Shown here: in pieces, positions 36,386 to 64,000 of the stretch | Numbering within the stretch: the first letter of the stretch is position 1 | Layout: every line of letters begins with the position of its first letter | Source: Actinostola sp. cb2023 | Lineage: Eukaryota; Cnidaria; Anthozoa; Actiniaria; Actinostolidae | Assembly: GCA_033675265.1 (NCBI GenBank) | Contig: JAUJYZ010000011.1 | Coordinates: forward strand, 359,475-423,474 | Length of the DNA stretch: 64,000 nt | Reading direction: 5' to 3' | The notes under the pieces: model-generated | Databases searched by the model: none | What the model was told of the DNA's origin: nothing | Seen by the model: only the letters and a program-made list of their open reading frames with translations | Position numbers and translations under genes: made by a program

Positions 36386-39012
36386 AACGCATTCTAAACT
36401 AAAATGCGTTTTTCCAAAACTCATAAAATCGAGCAAAACACAGACAGGGCTCGTAATTATGGAGTTTTCTCAGTGTAAACAATTGGATTTGTACGAAATT
36501 TGTTTTTTCTCGGTAAGACTCACATCTTTTAAGAGGGATTTTGTAGAAAAATTAATAAAAATAAATATCGATTCTTAACCGAATAGTATAATTTAAAGAA
36601 AACCGTACTTGTAATGTTTGGAAATCGTTCGTACTAAAAAAAAGTTTCAAAAAACGATGTTGAAAAAGTGTAGTTAGTGCCGAGACCCCAAAACCCTCCC
36701 AACTAAAACATGTTTTGAAAAAAAGCTCACTATTTTGTCGAGTAGATAGCCATTTTCACAAGCTCATGAAAAGGTTCCAAAGTTTGGACCCTTTTTCTAA
36801 ACTCATGAATATGTCGAGTAGATAGACATTTTCACAAGCTCATATAAAGGTTCCAAAGTTTGGAATCTTTTTCTAAACTCATGAATATGTCGAGTAGATA
36901 TCCATTTTCACAAGCTCATTAAAAGGTTCCAAAGTTTGGAACCTTTTTCTAAACTCATGAATATGTCGAGTGGATAGCCATTTTCACAAGCTCAGGAAAA
37001 AGTTCCGTATAAACTCGTATAGAGCAGTCACATTAAATATAATATAGCAAAAAAATACATCCAAAAATATTTGAAGTTATTTATTATTATTGCGTAAACA
37101 TGATTATGTAGAGCAGTCTGTTTTGCCATATAATATACCGGCCGGCATTAAACGGGTAACTTGTTTGAGAAATATCTCTTCACTAACATTGATATAAGTA
37201 TCACTATAAATATAATCTGAGTTGCGAAATAAATCTAGACAAATTCTCAAGAGTAAATTATTATTAAATTAGTTCATTATTAGTCAACATGAATGAGTAA
37301 CACAACGCCAGCTGTCGAGTGTAACAGTCGTCTTTAAAACAGCATTTGTACGTTCTTACGGCATTTCGTTCTCTTTGTTTGCCTCTAGATCTCTATTAGT
37401 TTCGTAGGTTTCTCCTCGATGTGGCTACATCTGTATAAAGACAGATCAAATTAAACTGTTTTTATAGCTCATATAAATATAAAGTGATTTGACAGATCAA
37501 CGACCGACGGGCATTAAAGAATGTATAAACATGGGTAGCGTTCGTTACATATCGTTATATTGGAATCATCATGTTTTGAATTATACCTGGATATGTTAGT
37601 AACGGTTCTCACTGGAAGTAGTCCTCAATCACTATTACCAAAACGGCAAAATATATCAAATTGTACCAGATCTTCATAGCACAAACATGACTCACTGCAT
37701 GTGTCTTTGTATGCCTAAGGATTAAAAGTTACTTGTCGTGATTGGCTGGATTGAATTTGAACCGGATACGGTTTTAGCATAATTAGCTAGTGCCCCGAGT
37801 TCACGTCATGTGTCCAGGTCACTGCTAGTCTCAAGCCAGAGTCGTTTGCCGTTAATTTTGCTCTTCGCCGTTTCTGTTTAGACTTTCAGCAGCATTGAGG
37901 ACTACAGAACTTCCAGTGAGTACTGTTTACTAACATATATATCCAGGTGTCGGATTCATTGATGATTCCAATATAACGACATATGTTCAATAATTTTATA
38001 CATGCATGTGTATATTCAGTCTCGGATTTCTATGAGCATCAAAACATGAAGAGAACGAAATGCCGTAAGAACGTACAAATGCTGTTTTAAAGACGACTGT
38101 TACACTCGACAGCTGGCGTTGTGTTACTCATTCATAGAATATCTAGAATTTGTCTAGATATTTCGCAACTCAGATTATATTTATAGTGATACTTATATCA
38201 ATGTTAGTGAAGAGATATTTCTCAAACAAGTTACCCGTTTAATGCCGGCCGGTATATTATATGGCAAAACAGACTGCTCTACATAATCATGTTTACGCAA
38301 TAATAATAAATAACTTCAAATATTTTTGGATGTATTTTTTTGCTGTATTATATTTAATGTGACTGCTCTATACGAGTTTATACGGAACTTTTGCCTGAGC
38401 TTGTGAAAATGGCTATCCACTCGACATATTCATGAGTTTAGAAAAAGGTTCCAAACTTTGGAACCTTTTTATGAGCTTGTGAAAATGGATATCCACTCGA
38501 AATATTCATGAGTTTAGAAAAAGGTTCCAAACTTTGGAACCTTTTAATGAGCTTGTGAAAATGGATATCTACTCGACATATTCATGAGTTTAGCAAAAAG
38601 GTTCCAAACTTTGGAACCTTTTTATGATCTTGTGAAAATGGCTATCTACTCGAAATATTCATGAGTTTAGAAAAAGGTTCCAAACTTTGGAACCTTTTAA
38701 TGAGCTTGTGAAAATGGATATCTACTCGACATATTCATGAGTTTAGAAAAAGGTTCCAAACTTTGGAACCTTTTTATGAGCTGGTGAAAATGGCTATCAA
38801 CTCGGACGCTCTTTTTTGAGGGGACAAGTTTCCTCATTTTGTGCGGAAGGCAAAATATTGATGTTGAATTTCATAGGCCATTACGGAAGCACTTCAACTG
38901 TCATTGCGGTTATAGCATTCTTGCAGGAACGGCTTTATTTTCAGTGAGAAATGTAGAACTCACACTGAATTTTACAACTTTGGAAAAACGCAATTTAGTT
39001 TAGAACGCGTTA
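36386..39012. mobile_element. 2.6-kb foldback element with tandem-repeat arms, in BTB copy C
   Basis: Inverted arms of about 1 kb run from AACGCATTCTAAACTAAA (36387) and from its near complement ending at about 39011. Each arm contains tandem 76-bp units (GTCGAGTAGATAGCCATTTT, then AAAGGTTCCAAAGTTTGGA): about four on the left (36737-37000) and five to six on the right (38400-38810). The middle (37385-38045) is unique and shows no transposase. Copy A has the empty site (AATATAGACTGCAG near 23040) and here ATAG or TATAG borders both ends. It is a Foldback-type non-autonomous element. Confidence 0.85.
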
Positions 39013-39736
39013 TAGACTGCAGTTAGACAGACAAATGAATTACTTATTGAATTACCACATGACAAGAATTCAGTCTGAATCGAAGGAATTTGAAGAGTTC
39101 ACATATTTCACGTTCAGACACTGGCGGGAGTACGAGTTAGCAATGACATTGCAGCACTGTAGCGTTGTTATATTCATATTGGCAAGCTTTCTTTTTAAAA
39201 TTACTTCCGCAACAAGTTCCAACACACTTCGTTCCCCCTTTACTCCCATATATTTGCTACAAGCTTACATACTTCTGACAAGGATCAAATTTTGATTTTT
39301 ATAAACAAAGCGCCTTACTATACAGGATTACTACTAACTAGTACTAAATTGTCATGCAATAACTGTCTAAAATAGGGTATAGAATTTCCCTCGAGTCTTA
39401 TAGTAAGGTCCACTTTCAGTATCGATCTGTCTTGCAATTCAACAGTTAGGGTATGAATTTTCAAGATGTCGCTGTCTTAGATAGGGTCAGGGTTTACGGA
39501 CTCCAGCGGGACACCCCTATCAAAACCCAGATCAAGTATCCCACCCTCCTCACCCCGGGATTTGCTGCCAATGGGTATTTCTTCTGGGAGCGAGATTGGG
39601 TTCCCGAGGATATCACTTGAAACAAATATTGCACAGCAACATTTCAAGATTTGAATTGATTGTTATAAAAAGACATCTGCTCCAGAGTCTATCTCGCTTT
39701 ATGTTAATACTATTTGTTTGCACAGAATCAGTTAAT

Positions 39737-41642
39737 ATGGAGGGAGCAGCATGCGAAACGAGAAAGAAAAAAGAATGGAAGAGGGAAAGAAAGGCAAAAG
39801 AAGTTGAAGCAGGTTCAAGATCACATATCAGCTTTTCAATATCATTGTTCATTCATTCGTAGCCTCCGCCTTGCTCAATGCTAGTTATTCTTTCCTTGTC
39901 CTTTCCTATTCCTACCTCCTGCCTCCCCCCTCTCTACAGCTCTCCCTCTCTTTCTTCCTGCCTTTGTTTCTTCGCGTCTTTCACTTGGTTTTTCCTTCAC
40001 TGGAAAAAACCGCGCGATTTTCAAACCTTCAACTGGCCAATGTTTTGGAGTTTTCCAAAGAATTTCCAAGGTTAAAAGAACCTGCGATTTTTCCAGTGCT
40101 TGCATCCTTCTTTGCGTCTTTCTAAATTTCCAACTTCTCTTCTTGCTCTGTTTTCTCTCAGTAGCTTCGGCTTACGGCTTTAACTCTCTCTCTGGTTTTC
40201 GTATTCCAGGTTTAACTGATCTTCATCTCGATGAAGCTGCAACTCAGCATGAATTTTCAAACCCCCTGGAAAAACAGTGACACAGTTTTAATCATCGAAG
40301 GCCAAAACCTCCACGTTCACCGAGCTTTCCTTGAGATGGCGTCACCTGTTTTCCAAACCATGTTTTCACAACGACCAGAAGATGCTCAGGGAAACGAGAT
40401 TAGTTTTCCTGGGAAAAAAGTCGTAGAATTTGTTGACTTTTTGAGACAGATTTACCCACAGTTTTCAAGTAAACTAACAAGTAAGTTAATGATCATGTAG
40501 TCAAAATGGTGATGATGATGATGATGTCTGGGGATGAGTGGGGGCGGGGCATGGGGATAAACACGGAATTTATTTCGAGTAGGGATGTGCCACGGGGATC
40601 GATCCTGTGCCAGCCTTGCCGCAGACTGCCTTTCTCTCTATTCAAGTGATGTCCTGGAATGACGTCATAGTTTGTCAGTCCCTCATAAGAGATTGTCCTC
40701 AGCTCTCGTGTTTCGCAATCGGCGGTTATTCTGACCCATTTCAAAAATATATCTGATGATGATCAATTTGGCTGGAACGACGCTGGAATGCGTTCACTCG
40801 GCGGTCTTCAGCGATGAGCCTTCGGTTTCCTCAGCAGCACAGAGCGCATGCGCCTTGGTACGCAGTTGGCAATCTGTAGCCATTCACATTAATAATAATA
40901 CACTTTGGATAGACTATAATTGAAACAGTCTTAGTTTATGCAAAACTTAGAAAGCCCATTTTTCAACTCGGCGTTTTCAATAGGCAGTCCAGCGCTGAGT
41001 ATGTAACAGTCTTCACCGCTGTACTGATAATGTTTATACATTTTCTTCAATGACGTTCGTTCCTTTTACTGTATTTTTCTAATAGCCCACAATGTTGGAT
41101 ATATCTACGCACTGGCTAAAGAGTTCAACGTAGAAAGCGTGCTTGAGGCTTGCACATCGTATCATTGTGCTGCTGTGAAGAACTTAAGCGTAAAAGAACT
41201 CAAAAACCTCGAGTTCCTTGAAGACTTGGACGCGAAAATCCTTCGCGATATCCTGCTCCCAAAAGCTGAGCGTCTAGAGGAGTGCATTGTGGAGGTCGTA
41301 CCACAACTACTCGGGATTATTGATTGTGCAGTGTATTTAACGTCAAAAACCCCTAATTACGAAGAATGGCCGACGGCGAAGGACCGCATAATGCGTGGAA
41401 AGCCAACGCTTTGTCCATTGCATTATGATATTAATAGTAAGAGAGCAAAGCGTTGCGCTGACGGGTCAAAAGAAAGACTTACATGTAAAGTTTGTAAGTT
41501 AATGTTAGCTGATTTGAAGTCCAATTCGTACATCGACGCAAGCAACTGTTATTATACTACTGGCAATTTCAAATTTGATGAAAACATCGCCAAGGTTTTG
41601 CAAGATATGTCCGAGCTGGTTACAAGTAGTCCCAGAAAATGA
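39737..41642 (+). pseudogene. BTB-domain gene copy C, frameshifted or using an internal start
   Basis: Exons: 39737-39812 (25-codon leader, MEGAACETRKKKEWKRERKA), 40210-40480 (BTB) and 41086-41642 (C-terminal region). The BTB exon is 271 nt instead of 270: a run of five C near 40262 adds one base relative to copies A and B, which moves the leader out of frame. Translation from an internal ATG (40231) would still give the BTB core (DTVLIIEGQNLHVHRAFLEM) and the full C-terminus. The tail is the most diverged of the three (KPTLCPLHYDINSKRAKRC, then LTCKVCKLML) but keeps the Cys/His pattern. It may be a pseudogene, an alternative-start gene or an assembly error. Confidence 0.65.
40481..41085. other. 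BTB copy C intron 2
   Basis: A compact 605-bp version of the intron that is 4.2 kb in copy A. It starts with the shared GATGATGATGATGTCTGGGG block and ends at TTTTTCTAATAG. No nested elements are seen. Confidence 0.6.
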
Positions 41643-41738
41643 TAAACATAAAGCTAGGCGTTGCAGTTCATCGATAAAGGCTAGCAATGTTTATATCCGT
41701 TTTTAATGAAAATTTGTAATTTGTTGCGCGCAATATTC

Positions 41739-41852
41739 AGGGGCGGGTTTTGGGGTGGGACAACTAGGCGCACGCCCCTCCCTTTTCAAATTGGAATTGA
41801 TGTCCAACCTGAACGCGCCCTCTTGGCAAAATCTCTGGATCCGCCCCTGATA
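41739..41852. mobile_element. hAT-like MITE (CAGGGGCGG termini)
   Basis: CAGGGGCGGGTTTTGGGGT and AATCTCTGGATCCGCCCCTG are terminal inverted repeats of about 12 bp, of the type found in hAT elements. ATATT occurs on both sides. It is itself embedded in a GCAGAGGTGGAC / GCGCGCAATGTTG element related to 44490-44670. Confidence 0.6.
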
Positions 41853-42747
41853 TTGCAGAAGTAGGATCACATTGTACTTCAATAAATTAGCTCTCGATTG
41901 CAGAGGTGGACACACACCGGAGTCATGTTGCCAGCAATGTTGCGCGCAATGTTGTCCAAAGTCACCTATTGCAGTTAGACAGTATTGATAGGCAGGAACA
42001 TTAATATACGCTATATATATATACTTCTTGTACGATAATGGTATTTTTATTTCGCGTTATTTGATTAGACAGCAACGTGCTCTCGATCTTATACTGACAA
42101 GCAACTCATGACGTGTGATACGAATTACGTCAACGATTCCCGCGGTGCAACAAACCTAAGCCCTCACCTGTGACGTGTTGTAGTTAAACATGAGTTACCA
42201 GATAACTAACGCTCCTTAAAAATACCATTATACTAACGTTTAATAGTTGTTGTTTTAATGTACACCCAAGCTTTTGGGTCCTTGGCCCATCGTCAGGGAG
42301 TTCAGTTAAAAAGACATTAATAACTAACTTACAAATATAGACTAATTAAAAAATACAGATACAATAAATGAGACGCGATGTCAGTTTATAAAATAAATAG
42401 ACCAACCTTTGCACAAACAATTCATCTTACAAACATACCCATTCCTACAGTATATACAATCAAACTCATCAAGTACTAGAATAAAACTGGGCAAACCAAC
42501 GCTTTAGCAGAAATGACATAATTCTTTGTGAACCAGAACAAGCGTGGGGGGAGGGGTGGGTAGGGAGTACTGCAAATCGTGATTACCGCTATACATTTCT
42601 TTCGATTTTTGCCGTCAGTTTGCCTCAAAATGTCTATTGCCGCAACTATAGTCAATCACGAATCAAAGACTCTTTCTTGTCGAGTTTAAAACAGGAAAAA
42701 AGACTTGGGATTGACACTATCGTGTGTTACAAGTTTTAGCTACGCCG
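41853..42747. other. Convergent intergenic interval between BTB copy C and KAT6
   Basis: The two genes point towards each other here. It should contain the KAT6 3' untranslated region (minus strand) on its right side. No separate gene or strong poly(A) signal could be assigned. Confidence 0.45.
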
Positions 42748-63768
<21,021 letters not shown>

Positions 63769-63811
63769 GCTAGATAAACGAATGAAAGTTATTAGTAATT
63801 AATATACGTCA

Positions 63812-64000
63812 GTCGAACCTCTCCACAACGGCCACCTTGAGACAAAATGTTGTGGCCGTTGTGTAGAGGTGGCCATTGTGGGGAGGTTTAAAAACGAATA
63901 AATGCATGGGCTGGCTGTTGCCAGGGACAGAATACCCTGGCCGTTACAGAGAGGTGGCCGTTGCGGGGAGGTGGCCATTCTTTGAGGTTGGACTGTATTT
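63812..64000. repeat. GGTGGCCGTTGTGGGGAGG-type repeat upstream of KAT6
   Basis: Inverted (CCTCTCCACAACGGCCACC against GGTGGCCATTGTGGGGAGG) and direct copies of a roughly 20-bp motif, running past the window end. It lies only about 45 bases upstream of the KAT6 start codon, where the 5' UTR or promoter must be. No TATA box or initiator can be assigned. Confidence 0.7.

Overview
The window is nuclear DNA of an animal, not a microbe. It has spliced genes with GT/AG introns, a chromatin regulator with metazoan architecture, GPI-anchored Ly6/uPAR proteins, BTB-domain paralogs, and very abundant foldback (MITE-like) elements, microsatellites and minisatellites. The dispersed palindromic families and the expanded BTB genes suggest a marine invertebrate, possibly cnidarian-like. 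The species cannot be fixed from this sequence alone.

Layout. (1) 1-22 kb holds two paralogous Ly6/uPAR loci on the minus strand (exon 2 at 1689-1987 and 19243-19532). Each sits beside the same 84-bp satellite and the same palindromic element, so they form a segmental duplication. They are separated by about 13 kb of nested inverted-repeat elements, including a 5.6-kb inverted repeat that carries a 17-bp minisatellite. (2) 22-41.7 kb holds three tandem plus-strand copies of a BTB-domain gene: A (exons 23889-29550), B (31560-33993) and C (39737-41642). Only B is open throughout; A and C each carry a single-base homopolymer insertion. The copies differ by transposon insertions that are present in one and absent from another. 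(3) 42.7-63.8 kb holds one complete minus-strand gene for a MYST-family histone acetyltransferase of the KAT6 (MOZ/MORF) type. I resolved 15 coding exons with matching splice phases (3,057 nt, 1,018 residues): N-terminal winged helices, double PHD finger, basic/proline linker, C2HC zinc finger plus MYST catalytic domain, acidic/serine tail.

The most striking feature lies in KAT6 intron 10. About 90% of that intron is a roughly 32-unit, 53-bp minisatellite whose unit is a tandem copy of the 3' end of the preceding coding exon together with its 5' splice site. The gene therefore presents about 32 near-identical donor sites in a row, and only the first keeps the reading frame. Other KAT6 introns hold about 100 copies of a 29-bp repeat, 1.5 kb of hexanucleotide repeat, a homopurine tract and several MITEs.

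Functional links between the three gene groups are not evident. The Ly6 proteins should be cell-surface GPI-anchored, the BTB proteins are probably protein-interaction adaptors, and KAT6 should be a nuclear chromatin acetyltransferase. What unites the region is recurrent tandem duplication and insertion of foldback elements. Most long open frames here are stop-free tandem repeats and were not annotated as genes.
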